A DNA stretch of 64,000 nt from Mucilaginibacter yixingensis. Lineage in GTDB: Bacteria > Bacteroidota > Bacteroidia > Sphingobacteriales > Sphingobacteriaceae. Positions 44,789 to 53,910 of the stretch are shown here, one piece after another. Location of the stretch: positions 3,658,001-3,722,000 of the forward strand of contig NZ_CP160205.1 of assembly GCF_041080815.1 (NCBI RefSeq), written 5' to 3'. The position numbers and the translations under genes are program-made. The first letter of the stretch is position 1. Every line of letters starts with the position of its first letter. Below the pieces are notes generated by a model. That model searched no databases. It was not told the origin of the DNA and saw only the letters and a list, made by a program, of their open reading frames with translations.

Positions 44789-46267
44789 ATGAAAACAATA
44801 CTTCTCGGCCTTAATCTATTGTTCTTCCTGGGCCTGCAGGCGCAACCTAAACCCAGTATATCATTATCAGGAAATATTGCCGGAATGGCCGGAAAATCCA
44901 TTATAGTTAGCGGCCCTGCTCATTTTAAAAAACAAGTACAGATTAACAAGTCTGGTGATTTTAACATCTCCTTTGAGGCCGTCACCGGATACTACAACTT
45001 CAACGGCAATTCTATTTTTCTGGAACCTGGCGACAATCTCAATATTAGCAAGCCAGACAGTGTATATATCTATAAGGGAAAAGGGAGCGCAGAAAACAAT
45101 TTATTAAAAAGCCTTGATCGTTTAATTTTTGATTATTTACCTCTTAGTGATAACACACCTGCAAAAGTTTATCTTTTAGAACCTGATAGTCTGTATAGTA
45201 AACTAAATAATTATCAGGCCGCGGCGGATCGTTTAATGGAAAACCCGGAGCTCAGTAAATATTTCAGGGAAACTCAGCATCAGCGAATTACTTACGTTAA
45301 TAAATTTTTTGAATATAATTACTTATTAAACTATGGCTATGATCAGGAGAAAAGAAAAGAAGAACTAGCTTTAGTTAACGATAAAAAACTTAGAGAGAAC
45401 GTGGCCGAATGGACCTCAAGAATACGATTGGCACACGAGGCGACAATCATCAAGAGACTTTCACCAGATCAGCGTAAGGAGCTGAATACAAGGATATGGG
45501 AGGGCTTTGATGTAAACAACGAAGAACTTTACAAGTTCTGCACAGAATACAATCGCTTACTTGATGCAACCATCAGCCGTTTTGTTCAAGCAGAATCTAT
45601 TAAAAATCCAGTATTTGGCACCAAAAACCTGTTTGAGAAGAAACGCGATATCGTTAATAAAGAAATCACCAATAGCTATATCAAAGAAAGCCTGTTATAT
45701 GAATACACGGTAGGTTTATTGAAACAGGGAAATGATATTGACCGGTATTACAACGAGTATCTGGCGCTGGCAAAAGATCCTGTATACATCAAGGGGATAA
45801 CAGCCATTCGTGATAACATGAAGCTACTTGCGCCAGGCTTAGCCTCCCCTTCATTTAAACTTCCGGATACTCAGGGCCGCCTGGTTGGATTGGAAGATTT
45901 TAAAGGAAAGTATGTGTACATTGATCTGTGGGCCACCTGGTGCGGCCCCTGCATGGCCGAAGTACCCTTTCTGAAAGATGTTACCAAGAAATATGCCGGT
46001 TTAAATATAGCGTTCATCAGTATTTCGATTGATAAATTGAGCGACGCCGCAAAATGGAAAACGACAGTAAAAACCCACGAGTTGTCTGGCACACAACTGT
46101 TAGCCGAAAACGAGTGGAAATCAGACTTTGTTAAAAAGTATAACGTTAATTCTATCCCACGGTTTATACTACTAGACCCAGATGGCAAAATTATTTCGGC
46201 CGATGCTGATCGCCCGTCAGCAGCATCCCTTCAGGTACTTCTGGATAAATTATTGGTTAAAAAATAA
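44789..46267 (+). CDS. TlpA-family thiol-disulfide oxidoreductase with DUF4369-like N-terminal part
   Basis: 492 residues with a signal peptide (to about QAQ19). The N-terminal half has the beta-rich then helical layout common in Bacteroidota TlpA proteins (SLSGNIAGMAGKSIIVSG, GDNLNISKP). The C-terminal thioredoxin domain (about 350-492) begins ASPSFKLPDTQGRLVGLEDFKGKYVYIDLWATWCGPC with a classical WCGPC site. It acts in the periplasm as a thiol reductase or isomerase. Last gene of the plus-strand cluster, with a terminator behind it. Confidence 0.9.
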   Translation: MKTILLGLNLLFFLGLQAQPKPSISLSGNIAGMAGKSIIVSGPAHFKKQVQINKSGDFNISFEAVTGYYNFNGNSIFLEPGDNLNISKPDSVYIYKGKGSAENNLLKSLDRLIFDYLPLSDNTPAKVYLLEPDSLYSKLNNYQAAADRLMENPELSKYFRETQHQRITYVNKFFEYNYLLNYGYDQEKRKEELALVNDKKLRENVAEWTSRIRLAHEATIIKRLSPDQRKELNTRIWEGFDVNNEELYKFCTEYNRLLDATISRFVQAESIKNPVFGTKNLFEKKRDIVNKEITNSYIKESLLYEYTVGLLKQGNDIDRYYNEYLALAKDPVYIKGITAIRDNMKLLAPGLASPSFKLPDTQGRLVGLEDFKGKYVYIDLWATWCGPCMAEVPFLKDVTKKYAGLNIAFISISIDKLSDAAKWKTTVKTHELSGTQLLAENEWKSDFVKKYNVNSIPRFILLDPDGKIISADADRPSAASLQVLLDKLLVKK

Positions 46268-46350
46268 TTACTCGACCTACATTTAAAATAGCCGTAGTGC
46301 GGCCCGCCAGCGACCTAACTGAACCTCAATATCATCTCACTAAAAACAAT

Positions 46351-46379
46351 TTAGCCCTCCAGAATGCCTGGAGGGCTAA
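46351..46379. terminator. Bidirectional terminator behind the TlpA gene
   Basis: TTAGCCCTCCAG (46351-46362) and CTGGAGGGCTAA (46368-46379) form a 12-bp perfect stem with a 5-base loop between the convergent TlpA and LytTR genes. AACAA and TTGTTT flank the stem. Confidence 0.85.
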
Positions 46380-46435
46380 GTTGTTTAATGCCCAATATTG
46401 TGCGGGGAAGACGATTTTCTATAAATAACGCGATA

Positions 46436-46756
46436 TTAAAATAGTTGTACCAAAAGATCCTTTAAGCTTATGGTAAAAGGCACTTTGTTATTATTGGCCA
46501 ACTCTATAAGTTTTTTTTTACGATCAATGGTCTTGACAAAAGCCTTATTGATCAGGTTAGATTGGTTAACTCTTAAAAAAACCTCTTGCGGCAACTCTTT
46601 ATGAAATTTTGTTAGCGATTTAACCAACAAAATTTTATTGTTATCTACTAAATGAATATTAGTATAGCAATCATCTGATTGGCAGTAAACTATATCTTCT
46701 GTGTTTACAAAATAAATATGACTCTGTTGTGCAATAACAATTTTTGTGTGCTGCAT
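46436..46756 (-). CDS. Stand-alone LytTR DNA-binding protein
   Basis: 106 residues that are essentially one LytTR domain: IYFVNTEDIVYCQSDDCYTNIHL, then KSLTKFHKELPQEVFLRVNQSNLINKAFV. No receiver or membrane domain is attached, so it is not a normal two-component output; a signal would have to reach it another way. It is the third gene of a minus-strand operon behind two lipoprotein genes and converges on the plus-strand cysteine-rich cluster. A spaced direct repeat at 40138-40169 is a possible target. Confidence 0.85.
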   Translation of the reverse strand: MQHTKIVIAQQSHIYFVNTEDIVYCQSDDCYTNIHLVDNNKILLVKSLTKFHKELPQEVFLRVNQSNLINKAFVKTIDRKKKLIELANNNKVPFTISLKDLLVQLF

Positions 46757-46809
46757 ATTTCTCGTTTTATAGGTAAAAGGTTTAAATCATTTTATTTATC
46801 AATACCTGG

Positions 46810-47958
46810 CTAAATGTCCTTATATACCACTATCCCATAAAACGGTGTTGAAGGTGGTTGGTCATCCCAGTTATTCCAGCTGTGTGATTCATCTGTTAGA
46901 TATTTTAAGTGATAATGCCCCGGCTTTAATGAGATAACTGTATCAATTTGCCGGTTCTTGTTGGCCCCTCCGGCATGACGAGTGTATAAAATATTCATCG
47001 TCCAAACAGTTTTCCCTTTGTCGTCCTCAATCCAACCCAAATCGTGCATATTGGGGTTTCTCAGTATATTAGAGAGAGATGCTTGGTTTTTTTGAGCATC
47101 TTTTATTCTGAATAAAAAATTAATGTTCTGCGCGTCCCAATAAGTTTGCACGCTGCTTGATAGGTCATTAGTATCCTTGACATGCCCATATACTAATTTT
47201 GTGATATAATAATTGGGAATATGCGCCCACGATGCCGCATTCAACGGATTTAGATCTGCATGAAAATAAGAGATCATTCGATGGGCCGAGTCTGCTAGTT
47301 TTTTGTTTGTTGCAAACACCAGTTGCCCCCTGGTATTTGAGCTTAACATTGGATCTACAGCAGAGTTCCAGGCTAGTTTTGCTTTTTTGCTCAAGCCATT
47401 GTCATTATCTCCAATACCAATATCAAAGTTCAATGATTGCTTGTCTAATGACGGCGTTGAAACCAATTCTTTATAGGGCACCCTGACAAGCGAATAATAG
47501 ACTCCTCCCCGCTCAATATACCTGGCGTCAAAAAATGCGTTCTTAAGTTTATAACTAATAGAATCTACGTGGTGGGGTGTATCTTTCCAGTTAAAGACAT
47601 AGGCAAACGATTGCTGCGAACCCGAGGTTGCATGGTTAAAAAACAACTCTATATCATCGCTTTTATAGAGATATGACGTAGGCTGCTGAGACAACTCTAT
47701 ATCCATCTCTCCAACTCCATAAATATGAAGCCGGGTTGCTTCCTGCAAATTGAATGTTGTATCCAATGAGGTAAGAGCAGGCATGTTTATAAGTTGTGCA
47801 ACAGGCTCGGCAGCAAAGAATTTTTTATCAATCACTGCATTTTTGTAAGCGTTATTTTTAAGGCAAGAGCGTATGCCTTCCTTCTCTTTGCATCCACTTA
47901 GCAAGAAGATTGCAAAACCAGCTATCACCGATAGCTTCAGATTGTTTTTCACCACCAT
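46810..47958 (-). CDS. Lipoprotein of unknown function, beta-rich
   Basis: 382 residues with a lipobox (FLLSGC) and a mature part rich in beta-strand-like segments. Several stretches recall carbohydrate-binding family 9-type sandwiches (DIELFFNHATSGSQQSFAYVFNWKD, YYSLVRVPYKEL), but I cannot assign a family with confidence. It overlaps the end of the transglutaminase-like gene by 10 bases, so the two are probably expressed together, and the LytTR gene follows 53 bases later. Confidence 0.7.
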   Translation of the reverse strand: MVVKNNLKLSVIAGFAIFLLSGCKEKEGIRSCLKNNAYKNAVIDKKFFAAEPVAQLINMPALTSLDTTFNLQEATRLHIYGVGEMDIELSQQPTSYLYKSDDIELFFNHATSGSQQSFAYVFNWKDTPHHVDSISYKLKNAFFDARYIERGGVYYSLVRVPYKELVSTPSLDKQSLNFDIGIGDNDNGLSKKAKLAWNSAVDPMLSSNTRGQLVFATNKKLADSAHRMISYFHADLNPLNAASWAHIPNYYITKLVYGHVKDTNDLSSSVQTYWDAQNINFLFRIKDAQKNQASLSNILRNPNMHDLGWIEDDKGKTVWTMNILYTRHAGGANKNRQIDTVISLKPGHYHLKYLTDESHSWNNWDDQPPSTPFYGIVVYKDI

Positions 47959-49493
47959 TCAAGGTTATTTTTGAAGTTTGTAAAAATTCTCTCTTTCGAG
48001 GCCTTATCATCACTGTGCAACCAGAATAGAGCATCTTCTGGCACGTTTTTAAAAACCATTTTATTTTCAGACGCTTTGACCACCTGCAGCAGCTTCCACC
48101 CGTTCTTCCAACAATACAATTCATATTCAGTCCCTTTCTTGGTGTTGGGTCCTTGCGGGCCCTTCTTATCAATCTTGAGCGTGGTGTTTTTGGTATCAGC
48201 ATATTTAATTTCTACCGTGGAACCATCATGTTTTAAGATAATCGGGTTCCCTGCAGGTATAAATAGACCGTTATTATAATATTGAGGCAGATAAATCAGA
48301 TCGCGGCCCATTTTTTTGAATGATGCTTCATCTCCATCAACGGTTCCCCAGTAAGCTGGCACCCAATGCTGTCTGTTAAAAACACATAAATAGGCATGTG
48401 CCTGCTGTGGCTGATAGTCGTTAATTTTTAATGTTACGTCAGATACCGGTATATACTGGTCGGTTACATCCTTATAGCGGCCATTTGACAACGTTGATGG
48501 AATTTTCTCGCCGGCTCTTACATCCGTTACCAAAGTACTATCCTGAAGAGCATACATTTTCCTGAAAACTTTAGCGCGCTTGCGTTGAAACGCTAAATCT
48601 ATTTTGGTATGTCCCGGATCTGACTCAGAGCCCACAAACGGTATCGGTTTGCCGTTATATATCAGCGCATCCCAATCATGCCCACCATTCATATTCCCCC
48701 AAAAGGGCGTAAAATCCATTACCACTGGGATACCCATTGCCCGCATTACATAGGCGGTATACTGCGAAGCCTGAAAACATTTTCCGTATTTGATAGCATC
48801 GAGATCATCAAAACTTGAATCCCAAATGGTGGGGAAAGCACTTATGGTAAATTTTGATTTTAAATCATTATTAACCAACAGGCACGCCCGATACACATCT
48901 TTGCTGGCTTTCATGCTATCGCCTAACCAGTGGTATCTGTTTTGGATAGTTGCCATCCAGTTTTTAGAAAAACTTTCATTTATCAGTTTATATGGCAAGA
49001 TGTACTCGCAAAACTCATTAAAAGACAAATGCTTGCACCATGGCTTTTGCCACGCTATAAATGAGGCATCAATATGGGTTATTAACTCTTGTGCTTTTAG
49101 GGTTTGTGTATCATTGACTCTTTTAACCGGGCCCGGAAAATCAGGGCCAAAGGCCCTTGTCAAACTATCCCATATCTCTTCATAATGCTTTTTTTGAGAT
49201 GAATCTGTACGCAATAACTCAGAAAAAAGCATCTGATAATTATCAACGCCCTTCCCGGCTACGTGCCATTGTGCCGCCATGTGCTTAACCAAATAGCCCG
49301 CGGCTTTTATTTTTAAGGGGTTAGGATCTTTTTTAAAATGTTGCAATACCAGTTGCATCTCAGGTGGTATATCATCTTTCTTCTCACTGACTGCCTGCTT
49401 CGGGCGCTGGCAACAAGAAAAACACCATATGAGCTGTATAAAAAACAGGTATTTAACAACACCTTTTTGAAAAAAACAAGATAACTTTTTCAT
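47949..49493 (-). CDS. Lipoprotein with a transglutaminase-like domain
   Basis: 514 residues from the ATG at 49491-49493 (a TTG 87 bases upstream would give a second hydrophobic stretch and is rejected). A hydrophobic start leads to a lipobox-like CFSCC. The core holds the papain-like triad of the transglutaminase superfamily: KYGKCFQASQYTAYVMRAMGIPVVMDF with the Cys, GGHDWDALIYNG with the His, and a following Asp. C-terminal beta domains follow. Bacterial relatives are often peptidases. First gene of the three-gene operon with a lipoprotein and LytTR. Confidence 0.8.
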   Translation of the reverse strand: MKKLSCFFQKGVVKYLFFIQLIWCFSCCQRPKQAVSEKKDDIPPEMQLVLQHFKKDPNPLKIKAAGYLVKHMAAQWHVAGKGVDNYQMLFSELLRTDSSQKKHYEEIWDSLTRAFGPDFPGPVKRVNDTQTLKAQELITHIDASFIAWQKPWCKHLSFNEFCEYILPYKLINESFSKNWMATIQNRYHWLGDSMKASKDVYRACLLVNNDLKSKFTISAFPTIWDSSFDDLDAIKYGKCFQASQYTAYVMRAMGIPVVMDFTPFWGNMNGGHDWDALIYNGKPIPFVGSESDPGHTKIDLAFQRKRAKVFRKMYALQDSTLVTDVRAGEKIPSTLSNGRYKDVTDQYIPVSDVTLKINDYQPQQAHAYLCVFNRQHWVPAYWGTVDGDEASFKKMGRDLIYLPQYYNNGLFIPAGNPIILKHDGSTVEIKYADTKNTTLKIDKKGPQGPNTKKGTEYELYCWKNGWKLLQVVKASENKMVFKNVPEDALFWLHSDDKASKERIFTNFKNNLEWW

Positions 49494-50222
49494 AGAGCAA
49501 TAACAGGTCAGAACAACCAACGCACATAACAAGTCAATACCATTAGCTAAAACAGCTAATAATAAATAACCCCAGTACAATTGATTATTACACTAGTAAA
49601 TACTTATTTCAAATATTATTTTTTAAGCCGGCAAGCTATCGGTGGTTCTACTAACCGTCAGCAATAGTTGCTAAACATTCCGGCCATCAGAGCGGCATTC
49701 AATGGAAAAAGCGGCGTTTTCACACCGTAAAATTGGCACAGGTTAGATCTCATTGGTTTGGTGATTAAACTTAGGTAAAGCAAACTTAACCAATGGGCAA
49801 CTAATAAAGTATACTATATTTTCAACTTATTATACTTTATTATCTTGGGGATTATATTTTACATATCTAACAGTAGCATATCTTTTACTGCTTCACCGCT
49901 TGTTAGCACGTGGCTATGGGGGTATGCCTCTGCCAACTAAATTGATGGCCTTAAGCTGGGGTTATATACTATATTGACTAGCCGATTCTTGCTTACGGAT
50001 CTGGTAAATATGGCTAATTCGTGAAACTCTTTAACGCAATTCTAATAACCGAAAGAGGAATTCTGAAAACCCACACTGGCTAGCCAAATCGAAACCATAA
50101 ATAGCCAAAGCTAAATTATATTTGAACAGCCGCGAATGTCTGTTTAGGATGCTATCTGTCCCGATGTTTTGACTATTAACGGCGTTTTTCGCCTAAAAAA
50201 CAAACCCTTAAAACCTTTATTC
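49494..50222. other. 729-base region without a gene
   Basis: No ORF with coding character on either strand. It includes the promoter of the minus-strand transglutaminase operon on the left and that of the 50223 gene on the right. An 8-bp inverted repeat (CATTGGTT 49751-49758 / AACCAATG 49788-49795) is followed by a 12-bp one at 49802-49842. The rest shows nothing I recognise and may be a decayed gene. Confidence 0.5.
49802..49842. repeat. 12-bp perfect inverted repeat in the long intergenic region
   Basis: TAATAAAGTATA (49802-49813) and TATACTTTATTA (49831-49842) with 17 bases between. AT-rich, with no T-run outside the stem, so more likely a binding site or element end than a terminator. 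Confidence 0.45.
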
Positions 50223-50756
50223 ATGAAACTAAAACAGCTTACGCTTACCCCTCTGTTAATTGTGTTGTTTGCTATGATGTTGCAGTTTGTGGTTATTAGC
50301 TCATCATCAGCACAATCAAAAATTATTGAAGACCCTACCGAGGATTTTAATTTTGAAACAATAAAGTTCTCAGACATTTTAAAGATCAAGACACTCCACG
50401 ATGAGTCTGATCTGCAGGGTTTTGATCAATATCTAACCACTAAAGGCATTCAACAACAGTCAGCGGGCAATAGTTATCAAACCTCTTTTGGGTTAAAGTT
50501 CACATTTATAGATTCCGGTAAGTTGCCGGCAGATCTTTTAGGCTTTACCGAAAGCGAGGCTACTGTACTATTAATTAGCTGCGATAGTAAAGGTTTTGAC
50601 GAGCAGCTAACCCAATTTATCCGCTCACAGAAATGCAATGACAATTTATTTTATGACCAGGTTGATGATGAACTGATCAAATTTTCAACACTCGATAAAG
50701 AGTTAAAACTGTGTGTATTTCAGGCTGGAGACAAAAAATCATTGGTTATATTTTAG
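50223..50756 (+). CDS. Secreted protein of unknown function
   Basis: 177 residues from the ATG at 50223; a TTG 54 bases upstream is less likely because the signal peptide (MKLKQLTLTPLLIVLFAMMLQFVVISSSSAQS) starts here. The mature part is mixed alpha/beta with two short repeats of an ESEATVLLISCDSKGFDEQL-like pattern and a C-terminal LCVFQAGDKKSLVIF. No family recognised. It ends 30 bases before the PL1 pectate lyase and is probably co-transcribed. Confidence 0.65.
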   Translation: MKLKQLTLTPLLIVLFAMMLQFVVISSSSAQSKIIEDPTEDFNFETIKFSDILKIKTLHDESDLQGFDQYLTTKGIQQQSAGNSYQTSFGLKFTFIDSGKLPADLLGFTESEATVLLISCDSKGFDEQLTQFIRSQKCNDNLFYDQVDDELIKFSTLDKELKLCVFQAGDKKSLVIF

Positions 50757-50786
50757 TCCGAAGCCCCTCCATATAAAAACACCAAA

Positions 50787-52271
50787 ATGAAGACATTCAA
50801 AACCCCTTTTATTCTTCTAATCTTAACCTTATTAGGCTTCTATTCGTCAATTACTTATGCCCAGGTACCGGCATTTCCCGGGGCAGAAGGATTTGGCAGT
50901 AAAGCATCTGGCGGCAGAGGTGGGAAGGTTGTGCAGGTAACAAATCTTAATGACGACGGAGATGGCAGTCTTAGATGGGCGCTAAACCAGTTTCCTGGCA
51001 AGCCCTTAATAGTTACATTTCAAATTTCAGGCATTATAGAACTAAAATCTGTACTAAAAATAAACCGTTCAGATTTGACTATTGCGGGGCAAACCGCCCC
51101 TGGCGATGGCATTTGCATAAAAGGGAACGCCGTTGAGCTAAATATGGCCAAAAAAGGTGGCAACAATGGCAACGTCATCGTACGATGTATCCGCTTTCGC
51201 CCCGGCGCGCCTATTTACCTGGGCTGCACAGGTTTAAATATTGAAAACACGCACGATGTTATTATAGATCATTGCGATTTTTCATGGGCCAACGAAGAGA
51301 ATATTGTTTGTTATAACTCTAAAAATGTAACCATCCAGTGGTGCATATCTTCCGAATCATTGTTTAATGCCTGGCACCACAAAGGATCAAGAGCTTATAG
51401 TGGAGCCATCGGGGGGCAATTCTTGTCTTTCCACCATAATTTGCTGGCACATCACAACTCCAGAGCACCGCGTTTTAGCGGCGCCCGCTCCAATGACACT
51501 TGTGCGCTGGTTGATTTTCGTAATAACGTAGTCTACAACTCGCATTCAAAAACGGCAGCCTATGGCGGCGAAATGATGATTAACGGCGGCTACTCCAGGG
51601 TGAACATGATTGGCAATTACTTTAAGCCAGGCCCTGCTACTCCAGGCAACTGGGTTTTTATTCATCCCTCATGGAACAGCGCCTGTAAAGAAGCCGGCAA
51701 CTGGCATCTTGCGGGCAATAAGATGGTTGGAAAAGCAGACCTGACTGCCGATAATTATAAAGGATTGGATCTTAGCGAAATCCCGGATGAGTTTAAAATA
51801 AAGGCAAAATCAGACTCCATATTTACCATCCCTGGTTGGGCCACACTAAAAACTCAATCTGCAGACGATGCTTACCAACTGGTATTGGCCAATGCAGGCA
51901 CCATATTACCTAAACGAGACCAGGTAGATGACCGAATTGTAAATGAAACCCGTTTAGGCGTAGCTTCAGGAACCGGAAGCTACCCAGCAGGCATCAAAGC
52001 CAAGGGTAAGTTTGTTAAAGATTTTGTTCCGTCTGTTGGACACGGTATTATAGACACAGCGGGAGTTGTGGGCGGCTGGCCTAATTACGTATCTAAAACG
52101 CCGTTAACAGATAGTGATGGCGACGGCATACCCGATACCTGGGAAACTCGCAATGGTTTAAATGCTAAAGACCCCAATGATGGCAATGCCTTATCTAAAA
52201 CAGGCTATACCAATATAGAGAACTACATTAATAGCCTGGTTAGCAGTCCTTACGCCCAACAAAAAAAATAA
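50787..52271 (+). CDS. Secreted PL1 pectate lyase with calcium-loop C-terminus
   Basis: 494 residues with a signal peptide (1-25). The right-handed beta-helix of family PL1 is evident: FPGAEGFGSKASGGRGGKVVQVTNLNDDGDGSLRWAL, TIAGQTAPGDGICIKG, VIIDHCDFSWANEENIV, and a later RAPRFSGARSND arginine segment typical of the catalytic site. A C-terminal DSDGDGIPDTWE motif is a thrombospondin-type-3/EF-hand-like calcium loop. It cleaves polygalacturonate by beta-elimination, complementing the three GH28 enzymes elsewhere in the window. Confidence 0.92.
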   Translation: MKTFKTPFILLILTLLGFYSSITYAQVPAFPGAEGFGSKASGGRGGKVVQVTNLNDDGDGSLRWALNQFPGKPLIVTFQISGIIELKSVLKINRSDLTIAGQTAPGDGICIKGNAVELNMAKKGGNNGNVIVRCIRFRPGAPIYLGCTGLNIENTHDVIIDHCDFSWANEENIVCYNSKNVTIQWCISSESLFNAWHHKGSRAYSGAIGGQFLSFHHNLLAHHNSRAPRFSGARSNDTCALVDFRNNVVYNSHSKTAAYGGEMMINGGYSRVNMIGNYFKPGPATPGNWVFIHPSWNSACKEAGNWHLAGNKMVGKADLTADNYKGLDLSEIPDEFKIKAKSDSIFTIPGWATLKTQSADDAYQLVLANAGTILPKRDQVDDRIVNETRLGVASGTGSYPAGIKAKGKFVKDFVPSVGHGIIDTAGVVGGWPNYVSKTPLTDSDGDGIPDTWETRNGLNAKDPNDGNALSKTGYTNIENYINSLVSSPYAQQKK

Positions 52272-52401
52272 AAGCTTATGCGGAGCGGCAAATCAATATT
52301 TGTCGTAAATCCCCCCGCTGTTTGTCGGTTTTGCTCAATGCAATTACCGATATTTCCCAGAGATTTGTATAACAGGTATTAAGTTCAATAAAGAAACCAA
52401 T

Positions 52402-52971
52402 ATGGGAAATATAGTATTATTTATGCACGCATCGCTGGATGGCTTTGCGGCGGGCAAGAACGGCGAGATGCGCTGGATACGCGTAGATGAAGAAATTTTT
52501 GACTACGTGGGCGAGAGGATTGCGAAAACCAACACCGCATTATACGGGCGGATAACCTTTGAGATGATGGAAGGCTACTGGCCAACAGCCGGTGACCAGC
52601 CTAATGCCAGCAAGCACGACAAGGAGCACGCTGCCTGGTACAAAAGTGCGCACAAAGTAGTATTATCAAATACGCTGGACCAAACAGCCTTTACCAATAC
52701 AACGGTAATTGGTAAGGACTATGCCACTGCCATTCCCCAATTAAAGAAAGAAACAACAGGCGATATCCTGGTATTTGGCAGCCCGACCGCAACACATGCC
52801 CTGCTGACCGAGAACCTGATTGATGAATGCTGGCTTTTTGTGAACCCGGTATTACTGGGCGAGGGTATACCGGTATTTAAAGGCATTAAAGAACAGCAAA
52901 GTTTAAAACTCATGAACACGCACGTTTTCAGCTCAGGCGTAGTTTGTTTACAACACGAAGTACAACGCTAA
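52402..52971 (+). CDS. RibD C-terminal/dihydrofolate reductase-like protein
   Basis: 189 residues with no signal peptide. It has the DHFR-like fold of the RibD_C family: MHASLDGFAAGKNGEMRWI at the start, ALYGRITFEMMEGYWP, the nucleotide-binding region LVFGSPTATHALLTENLIDECWLFVNPVLLGEGIPVF. Such proteins are NADPH-dependent reductases of unknown substrate (YyaP/YwjB-type). A related gene lies at 55184-55777. It stands alone with a terminator behind it. Confidence 0.9.
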   Translation: MGNIVLFMHASLDGFAAGKNGEMRWIRVDEEIFDYVGERIAKTNTALYGRITFEMMEGYWPTAGDQPNASKHDKEHAAWYKSAHKVVLSNTLDQTAFTNTTVIGKDYATAIPQLKKETTGDILVFGSPTATHALLTENLIDECWLFVNPVLLGEGIPVFKGIKEQQSLKLMNTHVFSSGVVCLQHEVQR

Positions 52972-52986
52972 AGTCAACAAAAACAG

Positions 52987-53020
52987 AAGGCTGCCTCGGA
53001 TCTGGGGCAGCCTTTTGTTT
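52987..53020 (+). terminator. Terminator behind the DHFR-like gene
   Basis: AAGGCTGCC (52987-52995) pairs with GGCAGCCTT (53006-53014), extended by two further pairs (one G-U), followed by TTGTTT on the plus strand. Confidence 0.85.
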
Positions 53021-53063
53021 TGTTGACACGTCGTTTGTTATCATAGAGCGACAACGAGATAAT

Positions 53064-53369
53064 TTAACTATTAATAGTAACTATAATTGTAACTATTATA
53101 AAAGCTGATAGGATTGTTATGAATTGATAGAGAAAAATTCTTTTCAGCCCTGAACTTGTAAATCCAAGCGAACGTCTGATGATCCATCCCAACAAAAAAG
53201 AAAACAAAGCAAATACTAAGCTTACGAGTATTACAAAAAGTACTCGCCCACTCCAAACCTTTAAACTGCTTGAGTAAAAGCTTGGACCACTTAAAAAACT
53301 GATACCTATCAACATTACAGCCGGAACGTTAATAAGAATTATTAAAAAGTAAAAAACTATCTTTTTCAT
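53064..53369 (-). CDS. Small membrane protein, three predicted spans
   Basis: 101 residues with hydrophobic segments at about 4-28, 42-65 and 78-98, and a basic loop (IIRRSLGFTSSGLKR) between the second and third. No family recognised. It is the last of three minus-strand genes (TIM-barrel protein, lipoprotein, this gene); the 49-base gap allows one transcript. Confidence 0.55.
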   Translation of the reverse strand: MKKIVFYFLIILINVPAVMLIGISFLSGPSFYSSSLKVWSGRVLFVILVSLVFALFSFLLGWIIRRSLGFTSSGLKRIFLYQFITILSAFIIVTIIVTINS

Positions 53370-53418
53370 TTATTTTACTAAGTCCTCATGCCATCTTTTA
53401 CATTAGTAAACCTTTCGC

Positions 53419-53910
53419 TTATGGCAGCGGACACCATATTTTTTTAAGACCTATTTTATATCTTTTTCCATCATCCATAGACACAACGGTAGCTACATTC
53501 CGGGAGAAGCTAACGCTTTTTCTATCTATAGTATCACCTGCAGCATGGACATCATATTTATCGGTAACATAAAACGCATTAGACGTTTTACTATAAAATA
53601 TATTCCATACTAAACCTGTTGGCAAATCACTTACTTGATAATTCACATAATTTAAAGGAGCATACATGTAATTTTTCGCAAATTCAACACTATGGTCCTG
53701 GTTCCTAACCCGATATATTTCGCTGGTCTTACCTGCTGAGTGAAAGATAAGAAGATATTCGATGGTATTTGCTTTCACCTCGGCACTATCTATCGTAACA
53801 AAACTTGGATCTGCTTTCAACGATTTAGAAACTACTGAAGAATTACGCTTCTGTTTTGGTGTACAATCAAATAAAAACAGCGTAAATGCTAACATTAAAT
53901 ATTTTTTCAT
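53419..53910 (-). CDS. Lipoprotein of unknown function
   Basis: 163 residues with a short signal and a lipobox-like LFDC (Cys16). The mature part is beta-rich (SAEVKANTIEYLLIFHSAG, LVWNIFYSKTSNAFYVTDKYD). Its ATG overlaps the stop of the upstream TIM-barrel gene as ATGA, so the two are translationally coupled and probably work together. Confidence 0.65.
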   Translation of the reverse strand: MKKYLMLAFTLFLFDCTPKQKRNSSVVSKSLKADPSFVTIDSAEVKANTIEYLLIFHSAGKTSEIYRVRNQDHSVEFAKNYMYAPLNYVNYQVSDLPTGLVWNIFYSKTSNAFYVTDKYDVHAAGDTIDRKSVSFSRNVATVVSMDDGKRYKIGLKKIWCPLP

